Source: an uncultured Actinomycetes bacterium (lineage in GTDB: Bacteria; Actinomycetota; Actinomycetes; Mycobacteriales; Nakamurellaceae). From it: a stretch of DNA of 64,000 nucleotides. Shown piece after piece: positions 1-9,026 of this stretch (position 1 is the stretch's first letter; each line of letters begins with the position of its first letter). The notes beneath the pieces were generated by a model. The model saw only the letters and a program-made list of their open reading frames with translations. It ran no database searches and was not told the DNA's origin. A program made the position numbers and the translations under genes. The stretch lies in NCBI GenBank assembly GCA_937926105.1, contig CALANS010000067.1, forward strand, positions 1-64,000, given 5' to 3'.

Positions 1-2247
1 CCGGAGCAGATCCTCGGGACGCTGCGCGACGTCGGCTATGACCTGTATGACCCGCGCAAGCTGCGCCCGTTCGAGGACGAGGAGGCCGACCTGGTGCGCG
101 AGGGCCGCCGGTTGCTCGCGGCCGTCGCGGCGAGCCTGGCCGCGATCGGCCTGATCGCGCATCTGACCGGGGTCTGGTCGGTGCTGGTGCCGGCCTCGGT
201 GGTGCTGCTGATGGTGCCGCTGTCCTACGCCTTGTTGCGGCCCGCGGGCCGGTTACCGGCGCTGCTCGGATCGACTGCGATTGTGGCGCCAGGGGTCGCG
301 GCGCTGGCGGCACGCGCTACGGGTGTGCTGTCGGAGCGGGTCACCGCGTGGCTGGCCGGTGCGTTGGCGCTCGGTGTGATTCTCGGCGTGGCGCCGCACA
401 TTCTGCGGATGGCCTACCAGTCCGCGCGCCGCGGAATCCTGAACCAGCATGTGCTGCTGGAGATCGGAGCGTTCGCCGGCATCGCCGGCGGCGTGATCGG
501 GCTGATCGGGGCGTTGCCGCGCTATCCCACCGCCGCGTTCTTCGCGGTGTCGGTGCTGGTCGCCAACTACCACATTTTCTCCGAGTGGCTGTCGCTGCTG
601 GTCAAGACCCGCAGCAGCCAGGCGATCAAGAAGCTGCTCGATCTGCAGCCGGACCTGGCGCGCCTGGTCGCTGCGGACGGCACCGAAACCGAGGTGCCCG
701 TCGAGGACGTCGCCGTGGGGCAGCTGGTGCGGGTGCGTCCCGGCGAGCGCATCCCGCTGGATGGGCGGATCTGCAGCGGCCAGTCCGCGATCGATGTCGC
801 GCTGGTGACCGGCGAACCCGTTCCGGCCGACCGCGGCCCGGGTGAGGAGGTCGTGGGTGGCGCGATCAACGGCACCGGAAGCCTGCTGATCGAGGTCACC
901 GCCACTGGCGCGGAGGGATTCCTGGCCCAGGTGGTGCGCCATGTCGAGGACTCGCGGGCCCTCAAGCCCGGCATCCTGCATTTGGTCGACCGGGTGCTGC
1001 GCGTCTACACCCCGGCCGTGCTGACGATCTCGGCGCTCGCGCTGATCGGCTGGCTGACCGGCAGCTGGCTGGTCGCCGGAGAACCCGACGTGCGGCGCGC
1101 GGTGTTCGCCGCGTTGTCGGTGCTGGTGATGGGCTACCCGTGCGCGGTCGGCATCGCCGCGCCGCTGGCGATCGTGCGCGGCACCGGGCAGGCCGCGGAT
1201 CGTGGCATCGTGATGCGCACCGGGGAGGCGTTCCAAACCTTCCGGCTGGTGCGCCGCATCGTGCTGGACAAGACCGGCACCCTGACCCTGGGCCGGCCGA
1301 GCTTGCGGCAGATCCAAGCTGTCGATGGCGACGTCGCCGAGCTGCTACGGCTGGCCGCGGCCGCCGAACAGCATTCCGAGCATCCGCTGGCCCGCGCCAT
1401 CGTGACCGCCGCCGCCCAACACGGTCTCGCGCTTGCCGAGGTCGAAGACTTCGGCTCAGTCACCGGTTCCGGGGTGCGTGCAACCGTTGCTGGTCGGGCG
1501 GTGCTGGTCGGGCAGCCCAACTACCTCACCGACTCAGGCATCGACCTCTCGCCGGTTACCTCGTGGATCCAGGAGCTGCAGGCCGCCGGGCACACCGTCA
1601 TCGTGGTCTCGGTCGACTCGACACCGGTTGGCGTGATCGCCGTCGGTGACGAACTACGCCCAGACGCCGTTAGCGCCGTCGCGGCCATGCGCGCGGCCGG
1701 TTTGGATCCGGTGCTGGTCACCGGTGACAACGAGCCCGCGGCGCGACGGGTCGCCGACCAGGTGGGGATCGAGGATGTCCGGGCCGGGGTGCGCCCGGAG
1801 GGCAAGGCCGTCATCGTGCGTGAATTGCAAGCCGATGGCACCCGGGTGGCGATGGTCGGCGACGGCATCAACGACGCGCCCGCGCTGATGCAGGCCGATG
1901 TCGGCATCGCCGCTGGCGGGGGTACCGACATCGCCGTGGAGTCGGCCGACATCGTGCTGCTGCGCCATGAAGTGGACGCGGTGCTCGAGGCCCGTCGGAT
2001 CAGCGATCGCGCCTACCGCCGCACCCGCGCCAATGTGGCGCTGGCGTTCACCTTCAACGGAGTCGGCATTCCGCTGGCCGCGACCGGTCTGGTCTATCCG
2101 GTGTGGGCCATGGTCGCGATGGCCGCCTCGGTCACCACGATCTTCCTCAACTCCATCGGCAGTCGGCCCTCGCTGCTCTTTCACGCCGTCAGCAGCGTGG
2201 GCCGGCGACCCGGCCAGGAACACGGCGGCAAGCCAGAAGTCGCCTGA
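1..2247 (+). CDS. Heavy-metal P1B-type ATPase (5' end outside window)
   Basis: A membrane pump that uses ATP to export a metal ion. The reading frame is open from base 1, so the N-terminus lies outside the window; residue numbers count from base 1. Residues 5-20 resemble the end of a ferredoxin-like metal-binding domain. Seen: TGEP at 270-273 (actuator loop), YPC at 379-381 in the main metal-binding membrane helix, DKTGTLT at 423-429 with the phosphorylated Asp423, SEHPLA at 459-464 (HP motif diagnostic of P1B pumps), TGDN at 574-577 and GDGINDAP at 620-627. Several hydrophobic segments precede the actuator domain. P1B pumps usually have CPC, SPC, TPC or CPH; Tyr before Pro-Cys is unusual and leaves the metal unassigned. 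A GTG at 94 is only an internal candidate start. Cargo gene, followed by another membrane protein and an exporter. Confidence 0.93.
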   Translation, partial: PEQILGTLRDVGYDLYDPRKLRPFEDEEADLVREGRRLLAAVAASLAAIGLIAHLTGVWSVLVPASVVLLMVPLSYALLRPAGRLPALLGSTAIVAPGVAALAARATGVLSERVTAWLAGALALGVILGVAPHILRMAYQSARRGILNQHVLLEIGAFAGIAGGVIGLIGALPRYPTAAFFAVSVLVANYHIFSEWLSLLVKTRSSQAIKKLLDLQPDLARLVAADGTETEVPVEDVAVGQLVRVRPGERIPLDGRICSGQSAIDVALVTGEPVPADRGPGEEVVGGAINGTGSLLIEVTATGAEGFLAQVVRHVEDSRALKPGILHLVDRVLRVYTPAVLTISALALIGWLTGSWLVAGEPDVRRAVFAALSVLVMGYPCAVGIAAPLAIVRGTGQAADRGIVMRTGEAFQTFRLVRRIVLDKTGTLTLGRPSLRQIQAVDGDVAELLRLAAAAEQHSEHPLARAIVTAAAQHGLALAEVEDFGSVTGSGVRATVAGRAVLVGQPNYLTDSGIDLSPVTSWIQELQAAGHTVIVVSVDSTPVGVIAVGDELRPDAVSAVAAMRAAGLDPVLVTGDNEPAARRVADQVGIEDVRAGVRPEGKAVIVRELQADGTRVAMVGDGINDAPALMQADVGIAAGGGTDIAVESADIVLLRHEVDAVLEARRISDRAYRRTRANVALAFTFNGVGIPLAATGLVYPVWAMVAMAASVTTIFLNSIGSRPSLLFHAVSSVGRRPGQEHGGKPEVA

Positions 2248-2313
2248 CCGAATCGGATCCGGCCCACAACCGACGCCATGAAGAACAGACGGCTCAGGGA
2301 GAAGGCACGCACG

Positions 2314-2805
2314 ATGGATGAAACCCGACGCAGTGGCGCCACGAGCGCCGCTCGAGTATCCGGTCTCACCGGCGTGCTCGGTGGGCTGGCCTGCTCGGCC
2401 GCGATGACCGCCGCCGCGCTAGGCATCGCTGGCGCGGGCGCCAGCGCTGGTGCCGGGATGGCTGGGATGGCTGGGATGGGTAGCAGTGCATCGCGAACCG
2501 CGTCCAACCCGGTGTTGGCCTGGCTGCTGCGTGACGGCCCCGCGCTGCTGGTGGTTTCGGCCGTGCTGGTCGTGCTCGCGGTCGGATTGCGCCGGCCCTG
2601 GACCGTGCTCCCCGCGGTCGCGGCGGCGGCACTCCTGTACTGGGGAATGAATGTGCAGCCACGCCTCGCCGTGATGTATGCGGCCAGCATCGTCGGACTG
2701 CTCGTGTGGATCGGCTTGCTCGTCACCGCGCGGCACACCCGGGGACCTGGCGGGTGGCGGCGGCCGGCGAGACCCGCCTCCGTCGACCCAGCGGCTTCCG
2801 GGTGA
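2314..2805 (+). CDS. Small four-helix membrane protein
   Basis: 163-residue membrane protein that I do not recognise. The ATG at 2314 is preferred over the one at 2278 because AGGGAGAA lies about 9 bases upstream. Four hydrophobic segments at roughly residues 17-42, 68-92, 96-112 and 115-136; between the first two is a Met/Gly-rich stretch (AGMAGMAGMG). It begins 66 bases after the metal ATPase on the same strand and is followed by an MFS exporter, so a role in metal handling is plausible. The Met-rich loop could bind a soft metal, but this is inference; no catalytic motif is visible. Confidence 0.7.
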   Translation: MDETRRSGATSAARVSGLTGVLGGLACSAAMTAAALGIAGAGASAGAGMAGMAGMGSSASRTASNPVLAWLLRDGPALLVVSAVLVVLAVGLRRPWTVLPAVAAAALLYWGMNVQPRLAVMYAASIVGLLVWIGLLVTARHTRGPGGWRRPARPASVDPAASG

Positions 2806-2916
2806 CCGGCAGCTTTCGGTCTGTCACCAGGCCAGTTTGCCGACCAGCTATCTGTCCGGTCAGCAAAGCCCCTGAACATAGTTGTGCACGGGAACAGACC
2901 CCAGAGGAGAACGACC

Positions 2917-4149
2917 ATGTCCCAGCAGTCAGGCCAGCCCGAGGCGCCGCGCGGGCTGCTAGTACTGCTCACCGCCGCTGCCTTCCTGATCTTCGCGCAG
3001 GCATTCATGATCGCGCCGATCCTGCCGCGGCTCGGAGCCGCATTCGGGACGAGCCCCGAGACCGTGGGCCTGGCCATCCCGGCCTACCTCGTGCCCTACG
3101 GGCTGATGACGTTGCTGTGGGGACCGCTGTCTGATCGGGTCGGGCGCCGACCGGTCATCCTCGGCTCGCTGCTCGCGTTCACCGTTCTCACCGCTGCCAC
3201 CGGCCTCGCCCATAGCGCCGGCGTGTTCATTCTCATGCGGCTAGTCACTGCGATCGGCGCGAGCGGGGTCGTGCCGATCGCGCTGGCCCTGATCGGGGAC
3301 ACCTTCCCCTTCCAGAGCCGCGGCCACGCCTTGGGCTGGCTGTTTGGCGGGATGGCCGGCGGTATCGCGGTTGGCTCGACCGTCGGCGCCATCGCCGAGC
3401 CCTACGTCGGCTGGCCCGGGCTGTTAATGGCCGCCGCCGCGGCCGGGCTTGCGCTCTTCATCCTTGCGCTGACCACCCGAGCGCTACCTCGCGTCCACCG
3501 TCCCGCTACCCGGGCGCCTCTGGGCAAGATCGCAGCCGGCTATCTCGCCCTGCTCCGCAATCGCCGGGGCCTGCGGACCTACAGCTACGTGTTCATCAAC
3601 GCCATGCTGCACTCCGGCGTCTACACCTGGCTCGGCCTTTACCTGCAGCAACGCTTCGGACTCGGGCCGGTCGGGATCGGACTCGCGCTGCTCGGCTACG
3701 GCATCCCAGGGTTCCTGCTGGGCCCGGTCATCGGCCGACTCGTTGATCGCGTCGGGCGCGCCTGGATCATCCCGAGCGGAGTTGCCCTCGGCGCGGCCTG
3801 CGCGCTGCTGCTCGCCATACCGCTGCCCCTCGTGGGTGCCGCCCTCACCGTGACCGTTCTGTCGTTCGGCTACGACATGACCCAACCTCCACTCGGCGGC
3901 ATCGTCACCGACCTGCCCGGCAACCGCGGGCAGGCGATGGGCCTCAACGTGTTCACCCTGTTCACTGGGTTCGGGCTCGGCAGCCTCGCTTTCCAAGCCC
4001 TGCTGCCCGCCGGGTTCGGGATCTCGTTGAGCGTGTTCGGCCTCGCCGCCCTACTCGCAGCCCTCGCCGCGATACCCCTGTTCCGCACAGAGCAACCCAC
4101 TGTTGCGCAACCATCAGTCAAGCCCGCAGCACCGGTCCCTTCGCCCTGA
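2917..4149 (+). CDS. MFS efflux transporter
   Basis: 410-residue major facilitator superfamily transporter, expected to export a small molecule by proton antiport. Start ATG 2917 has AGAGGAG about 7 bases upstream; an ATG at 2884 in the same frame lacks a good site. About 12 hydrophobic segments are visible. The loop after helix 2 has GPLSDRVGRRP, the MFS signature (GxLaDrxGrkx), and a degenerate copy GRLVDRVGR follows helix 8. The best resemblance is to the drug/sugar efflux (Bcr/AraJ-like) groups, but the substrate cannot be told from sequence. Third gene of the + strand cargo group after the metal ATPase; 111 bases separate it from the previous gene, so it may have its own promoter. Confidence 0.9.
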   Translation: MSQQSGQPEAPRGLLVLLTAAAFLIFAQAFMIAPILPRLGAAFGTSPETVGLAIPAYLVPYGLMTLLWGPLSDRVGRRPVILGSLLAFTVLTAATGLAHSAGVFILMRLVTAIGASGVVPIALALIGDTFPFQSRGHALGWLFGGMAGGIAVGSTVGAIAEPYVGWPGLLMAAAAAGLALFILALTTRALPRVHRPATRAPLGKIAAGYLALLRNRRGLRTYSYVFINAMLHSGVYTWLGLYLQQRFGLGPVGIGLALLGYGIPGFLLGPVIGRLVDRVGRAWIIPSGVALGAACALLLAIPLPLVGAALTVTVLSFGYDMTQPPLGGIVTDLPGNRGQAMGLNVFTLFTGFGLGSLAFQALLPAGFGISLSVFGLAALLAALAAIPLFRTEQPTVAQPSVKPAAPVPSP

Positions 4150-4606
4150 CAGGGATCCGCCTGCGGGCGCTGGGCGACACCCATGACCAGCCGCCGAGCG
4201 AGCTGCGTGCGCACTCACCCCCCGGGCTGACTCCTCCGCGCGGCCTTAGGGGGTTCGTATATGTATGCAGTCACGACTGCAAGGCGATGTGCATGGTCAT
4301 GCCGCTGTTCGGTCGCATCTGAAGCGGTCGGCACCGCCAGCTGCCTGAGCCGGTCTGCCCGCACCGGACCGGCGATGAGCGGCTGAGCGCGCCCAGGACC
4401 ATCGCGCGGTCGTCGCCCAGCGCAGCGGGCATGGCCGTGCAGTCCATGACTACCGATCGGCGATTCCACATGGCAGGTCTGCGGATTGCTCGGCCATGCG
4501 CGTCGGCTTCGCTCATTCCTGAGCCGCTGGTGATGCCGGGCTTCGCGGTTGTGTCGTACCGGCTGTCGAGAAATAGTTGCGGCACCGGCTCGTCGGCAGC
4601 GCGGTG
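4150..4606. other. Gene-free stretch between cargo and recombinase module
   Basis: No convincing gene on either strand in 457 bases. Short open frames exist on the - strand but show no recognisable domain, poor start sites and no codon bias consistent with the neighbours. A small perfect inverted repeat, CAGTC-AC-GACTG, lies at about 4270-4281. This is where genes converge (exporter from the left, recombinases from the right), so it may hold terminators; no hairpin followed by a T run was found. Confidence 0.5.
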
Positions 4607-5029
4607 TTAGCTCGGCGCCCGCGATGAGGACGGCAACGTGGTGATGATGCTGCGCGGGCCGCGCTCGGCTCGGAGGAGTTCGTTGTCGTGATGCAGCGCT
4701 GCGATGACGGTCGCGGCGGCGACCATCTGATGCTGGAGTTCGGTGATCTCCCGTTTGGCGTCAACGAGTTGCCGCCGCACCTCGTTGAGCTCGGCGTCCC
4801 GGCGGATTTCGTCTGCGCTGAGGGTGCCATGGTTGGCGGTGTGGGCGTCCCAGTCGGCCAGCACGGCCTTGGCTCGGAACATCGTGGCCTGGCTGACGCC
4901 GGCCTCGGTGGCGAGGTTGGTTTTGGTCAGCCGACCGTCGCTGTGTCGAGGTTGTCCGGTGAACAGCCGCCCCATCGCATCACGCAGCGCCTGCTCGGTG
5001 CGGGCGGAGACTCGGGCGTCGGTGCTCAT
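4607..5029 (-). CDS. TnpC-like small protein of three-recombinase module
   Basis: 140-residue protein at the end of the recombinase operon, in the position of Tn554 TnpC. Residues about 1-60 are basic and contain a helix-turn-helix-like segment (KTNLATEAGVSQATMFRAK); residues 70-125 form a predicted coiled coil rich in Leu, Glu and Arg. Small proteins of this shape (DUF6262-like) regularly accompany triple tyrosine recombinases and are thought to help orient or stimulate recombination. Its ATG overlaps the stop of the upstream recombinase (ATGA at 5026-5029), so it is probably translated by coupling. Confidence 0.75.
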   Translation of the reverse strand: MSTDARVSARTEQALRDAMGRLFTGQPRHSDGRLTKTNLATEAGVSQATMFRAKAVLADWDAHTANHGTLSADEIRRDAELNEVRRQLVDAKREITELQHQMVAAATVIAALHHDNELLRAERGPRSIITTLPSSSRAPS

Positions 5030-7089
5030 TGAAGGGTCTTGTTCAGCATCGCGGCGACGTCGGCGTGTTGTTGCTCTAAGGCCGCTCTTCGAGGCGGCGG
5101 CAGGCCTGGGGTGTCGAGGAGTGTGAGCAGGGTGCGGTGCTCACTGTCCCAGAGGGGGATGTGCTCGACGCCGAGCATGCTGTTGCTGCAGCGTTCCGGA
5201 CGGCACCGGTCTGGCAGCGGGCCGCTGTGTCCGGGTGGAATCTGCGCGTTTTCCAGGCAGAGTGCTCCCGCCGGGTTCGCGGTATCGAATAGGCAGTTGT
5301 TCAACGTGCCGAAGCGGATGGCGATGCGGGCCTTCTTCAGCAGGGCGTCCTCAATGGCGGCGTCCCCGCCCTGGGCGGCGACCGTGTCGCAGATCGTGTC
5401 GAAGGTGCGGCTCAACTGCTGGGAGCCGGGTCCGTAGCCGATGACTTCACCGGCCTTGTGCGCGGTGAACAGGTCGCGCAGATTTCGGAATCGGGCCGCC
5501 TCGACGGCGCCGTCCAGATGCTGGGCCCAGCTCGCGTCGGAGGCGGCGTAGCCCCGGGTGCTTCGGTTGGCCAGCGCCCGGGCGGCCGCGTGCTTGAGTT
5601 GGATGCCCAGGGCGATCTCCGAGCCCGGGAACTGGTCTGTGAGCATGGCCATGGTGCGGCGAAACATGTGTGGCGCTATCGGATGCTGCGGGATCGGGTC
5701 CAGACCGGTGTGCGTGGTCGTGGAGTTGATGTGGGCAACGAACGCGGCGATGGCCTCGGCCGCTTTGAATGTCTCGTCATTCTCGGTGCGGGAACGCACG
5801 CCGATGAACAACCGCTGCCGGTGCGGAGTGAGCTGTTCGGCGAGTGCCAGGGCCTGGGCGACAGGTTCGATGATCCACCAATGTTTGAGGGGGAAGTCTT
5901 CCTCTCCTTTGATCTCGGCGGAGACGACGGCCGGCGCTCCGTAGTGCTGGACCACTGAGCCTTTGGTGATCTCGTGGATCTCACCGTCACGCATCATCGA
6001 CAGCGCCGAAACGAAGATGTAGCAGGCGACGCGCAGCACCCGGATCTCTGCCTGCAGACAGCGAGGACTCAGGCCCCGGTGCCAGTCGCCGGTGCGACCA
6101 TCTACCCGGCTCACTTGGGCGTAGTGCTGCACCAGCCCCGCTGGTCGGCACTGGCCCCGCTGGACCGCGTCGATCACCAGGGCACGCAACCGCGAGCGGG
6201 GCGAGAGGTTGGCGTCTTGCTGGATGCCGATCTGCAGGGCGAGCAGGGACCAGTGTGCGGACCCGATGTCACGGACGTCGGGTTCACCGCCGTGATGCAC
6301 CGGGACCAGGTTCTCTGGGCGGGCCAGCCACCCGCGCAGACGCGTCTCCCACTCCCCTCTTCCACCTGTTGCGTCGCCCTGCAGGTGCCGGTAGCGGCGT
6401 TCGGCTCGAAGAATGTCTGGTGCGAACTGGTCGATGTAGGTCCAGGCGGCCTTGACCAGCGGGAACCACACCTGCGGCGGGATCGCCGGGGTGGCGATCG
6501 GGCGGTCCGCGGTCCAGGTCACACCCGCGGCCGCGCGCAGGGACTTGCCCGGCCAGGGGTCGCCGGGCAGGCCGCCGCCGGTGAGCAGCGGGCCGCAGCG
6601 GTGCAGCTCCCGGACGGTCTTCACGTGACTGAGCACCGTGTCGGTCACCAGCCGAGTTCTCAGCTCGGCCACGTAGGCATGCATGTCATGTTCGTGCCAC
6701 GCCGTCAGGTCCTGCGACAGGCGCCGCTCGCTCGCCCAGGCCGCCAGGCTCCGCAACGCCGACAGGGTCAAGATGACGGTGCGTGGGTCGTTCGGGCGGC
6801 GTGGGGCCGCGATCCCGCGCGCCAGCACGAGCGGGTGTCGCGGGTTGAGCGCGATCATCGCCAGCTCGCGTGCCCGTAAGTTCCAGGGGCCGCCGAAGGA
6901 GGCGAACGTCAGCTTCCAGCCGCCCGATCCGAGGTTCGCCGGGCGCCGCAGCACCCCGTTGAACGACCACTCGCGACAGTCACCGAACCGGGGACTTACC
7001 GCGCCGGGCAGTAACACCTGCGACGTGAGGACCGGCTCGTCGTCAGCGAACACCGGCGCGGGCTCAGGACTTGAAATGAGACGGTTCAC
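5026..7089 (-). CDS. Tyrosine recombinase, third of the module (TnpB-like)
   Basis: 687-residue site-specific recombinase that cuts and rejoins DNA through a tyrosine. GTG at 7089 overlaps the stop of the previous gene (GTGA); a longer frame upstream reads through that gene and is rejected. Catalytic residues visible: Arg367 (MMRDGE), His474 and Arg477 (HMFRR), Tyr514 (RGYAA). The N-terminal 300 residues form a large core-binding region, and the tail (after about 620) has a Cys cluster (C-x11-C, then C-x3-C) suggesting a small metal-binding tail. Second-to-last gene of a four-gene operon; partners are the two recombinases upstream and the TnpC-like protein downstream. In Tn554-type elements all members are needed for transposition. 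Confidence 0.87.
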   Translation of the reverse strand: MNRLISSPEPAPVFADDEPVLTSQVLLPGAVSPRFGDCREWSFNGVLRRPANLGSGGWKLTFASFGGPWNLRARELAMIALNPRHPLVLARGIAAPRRPNDPRTVILTLSALRSLAAWASERRLSQDLTAWHEHDMHAYVAELRTRLVTDTVLSHVKTVRELHRCGPLLTGGGLPGDPWPGKSLRAAAGVTWTADRPIATPAIPPQVWFPLVKAAWTYIDQFAPDILRAERRYRHLQGDATGGRGEWETRLRGWLARPENLVPVHHGGEPDVRDIGSAHWSLLALQIGIQQDANLSPRSRLRALVIDAVQRGQCRPAGLVQHYAQVSRVDGRTGDWHRGLSPRCLQAEIRVLRVACYIFVSALSMMRDGEIHEITKGSVVQHYGAPAVVSAEIKGEEDFPLKHWWIIEPVAQALALAEQLTPHRQRLFIGVRSRTENDETFKAAEAIAAFVAHINSTTTHTGLDPIPQHPIAPHMFRRTMAMLTDQFPGSEIALGIQLKHAAARALANRSTRGYAASDASWAQHLDGAVEAARFRNLRDLFTAHKAGEVIGYGPGSQQLSRTFDTICDTVAAQGGDAAIEDALLKKARIAIRFGTLNNCLFDTANPAGALCLENAQIPPGHSGPLPDRCRPERCSNSMLGVEHIPLWDSEHRTLLTLLDTPGLPPPRRAALEQQHADVAAMLNKTLQ

Positions 7090-9026
7090 GCGTCGAACTC
7101 CGCTCGGGCGGCCAGGGGAAGCTGAAGGCTGGCGACGCCGTCGGTGATGTGCCGGCGGGCTATGTCGATCTCCTGCTTGCTGCGCGCGTCCAGCACCGCC
7201 GCCAGATTCGCGGCGCTCTGGCCCCACAGCGTGTGGAAGTGGGCGGGGCTCAGACGCCGTCGCATCGCCTGCAGGTGGTCGGAGAACAGCAGCAGTTGCG
7301 GCAGGTGGGAGGGCAGTATCCAGGCGTTTCGGCATTCCAGGCAGCGCAGCGGCGCGACCGCGCAGAGTTCACCGGGCCGCGAGAACGGTGAATCGAATGG
7401 GTCGCGGCAGCCGCTGACGCCCATGTCCATAGCCCCGCTTCGGAGCTTCTCGATCCGCTCGGCATCCATCCCGAGCGCGCTCAGAGCATCAGCGGAGGGT
7501 GTCGCGGCCAGAGTGGTCTCCGCGTCGGTATCTAGCACGATCGGGCCCTGGACCACCTTGTCGAACCAGGACCGCTGGGCCGTGGTGATCACCGTGCCTG
7601 ACACGATGCGCAGGGTCGTGCCTTGGGCGTAGTGGCCACGGAAGGTCTGCTCGTGATGGTCATCAGCGATATCGGTGATGCGGCCGCCGAAAGCGATGGC
7701 CTTCTCCACCTTCGTCGATTTGCGCAGCCGCCGAACGTCGGCCGGACCGTCCACGTGCAGTCCCATCCGGTCGATCCAGGCAGCGAAGGACGCGTTCGGC
7801 CCGGTGCTGTGGTTGAACCGGCGGATGCTCACCTGCCAGTCCCTCATCCAGATCGAGGCCTGCAGGAACAGCGGCGCCGGCTGCTCGGGGAACCGCTCAC
7901 GCAGCGGCGCGGTTGCCGTCATTAGCCGGCGCACGATCACCGAGACCTCCAGCCGTGGCCGGTCGGCGTGGGTGAGCTGGTCCTGCTCCAGTCCGGCGGC
8001 GCTGACCCGGGTGAAAGCCCGGTGCCGGATCCGCCGGGCCCGGTTCTTGGTCAAGGTCAACCGGACGCCGCCGGGGGTGAAGTCCACATCGTGCTCGCTC
8101 AGCCCGGTGATCTCCTCCGGGGCGTGGCCGGTCGCAGCGACCAGCAGCACCCGGAAGGCGTGCAGGTCCTGCTGGGCTGGATACAGCTGGCGCAGCAGCG
8201 CGCGAAGCAGAAAGTAGCGACGCATCCCGTTCGCGTGAGCGCTCACCGACTGAATAGCGGGCGGGAGCAGGGCGACGAGTTCCGGCGGCCACGGGTTCGG
8301 CAGGTTCTTCGCGATCTCACGCGGGGTGACCACGTCGTGAGCCAGACCCCACAGCAGGTTGGGCACGTTGAGCCAGCCGCGCTGGGCGGGATGCCCACCC
8401 GAGGCGGCGAGGGCCCAACCGGCGCTGATCCGCTGCTCGAGGTGCCCGATGTCGGCCCAGGCGGCGTGGACCAGTGCGGCCTTGTCTGCACGGGAGTACT
8501 CGTCCAGCTCGCGGGTGCTTCCCCCATGCAGCGCGTGTTGGCCGGCGGCCACACCACGCAGGCCCGGGGCGACCTCCCGCTCGGGATGCTGACTGCGTCG
8601 GTTGATCAGAGTGCGGATATTGGTGGCCGCCGTCGCCGGATGCGTCGAGCGCTGGGCCCAACCTGAGGCCAGCGTGTCCTCCCAGGCCAGCAGCACCGAT
8701 CCCAGATCCGGGTCGGCACGGGCCATCGAAGCCGGCGCCGACACATCAGCCAAGTTGTCGTCGATGAATCTGCAGAAGCTGTTCATCGCTCGCCGGTAGC
8801 TTCGAGCAGTACCGGCCCGCACGCCGGTGAGCGCGACGTAGTCCACCCACTCGTCGCCCAGTTCTGCGGCCACGGTCCGGCAGCCGAATGCTGCCGGGTC
8901 GAACACAATCACCCGCGATACACCCGCTGAATCCGGCGCGGCGACCTGGCGCACGCCGATCCGCACCGGCGGCAACGGCAACGCATCGTGCCGGAAATCT
9001 CGGGCGCGTTCACCCCTGCGCGGCAT
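7086..9026 (-). CDS. Tyrosine recombinase, second of the module, lacking first catalytic Arg
   Basis: 646-residue recombinase-family protein. ATG 9026 is used; its first 17 bases overlap the end of the upstream recombinase. The catalytic fold is recognisable: box II shows Arg435 in RRLRK and the nucleophile candidate is Tyr466 in GHYAQG. In the box I segment, however, the family pattern TG-x-R-x-x-E reads TGHAPEE, putting Ala302 where the essential first Arg should be. Either the enzyme uses its partners' active sites or it has become a structural subunit. The C-terminus has a CxxC-type element (CLECRNAW) before a helical tail. Overlaps at both ends (17 bases upstream, GTGA downstream) show tight co-translation. 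Confidence 0.85.
   Translation of the reverse strand: MPRRGERARDFRHDALPLPPVRIGVRQVAAPDSAGVSRVIVFDPAAFGCRTVAAELGDEWVDYVALTGVRAGTARSYRRAMNSFCRFIDDNLADVSAPASMARADPDLGSVLLAWEDTLASGWAQRSTHPATAATNIRTLINRRSQHPEREVAPGLRGVAAGQHALHGGSTRELDEYSRADKAALVHAAWADIGHLEQRISAGWALAASGGHPAQRGWLNVPNLLWGLAHDVVTPREIAKNLPNPWPPELVALLPPAIQSVSAHANGMRRYFLLRALLRQLYPAQQDLHAFRVLLVAATGHAPEEITGLSEHDVDFTPGGVRLTLTKNRARRIRHRAFTRVSAAGLEQDQLTHADRPRLEVSVIVRRLMTATAPLRERFPEQPAPLFLQASIWMRDWQVSIRRFNHSTGPNASFAAWIDRMGLHVDGPADVRRLRKSTKVEKAIAFGGRITDIADDHHEQTFRGHYAQGTTLRIVSGTVITTAQRSWFDKVVQGPIVLDTDAETTLAATPSADALSALGMDAERIEKLRSGAMDMGVSGCRDPFDSPFSRPGELCAVAPLRCLECRNAWILPSHLPQLLLFSDHLQAMRRRLSPAHFHTLWGQSAANLAAVLDARSKQEIDIARRHITDGVASLQLPLAARAEFDA

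Noticed and set aside
4215..4585. Possible transposase remnant on the - strand
   Set aside because: Two short frames give no recognisable catalytic or DNA-binding motif; kept as a gene-free stretch.
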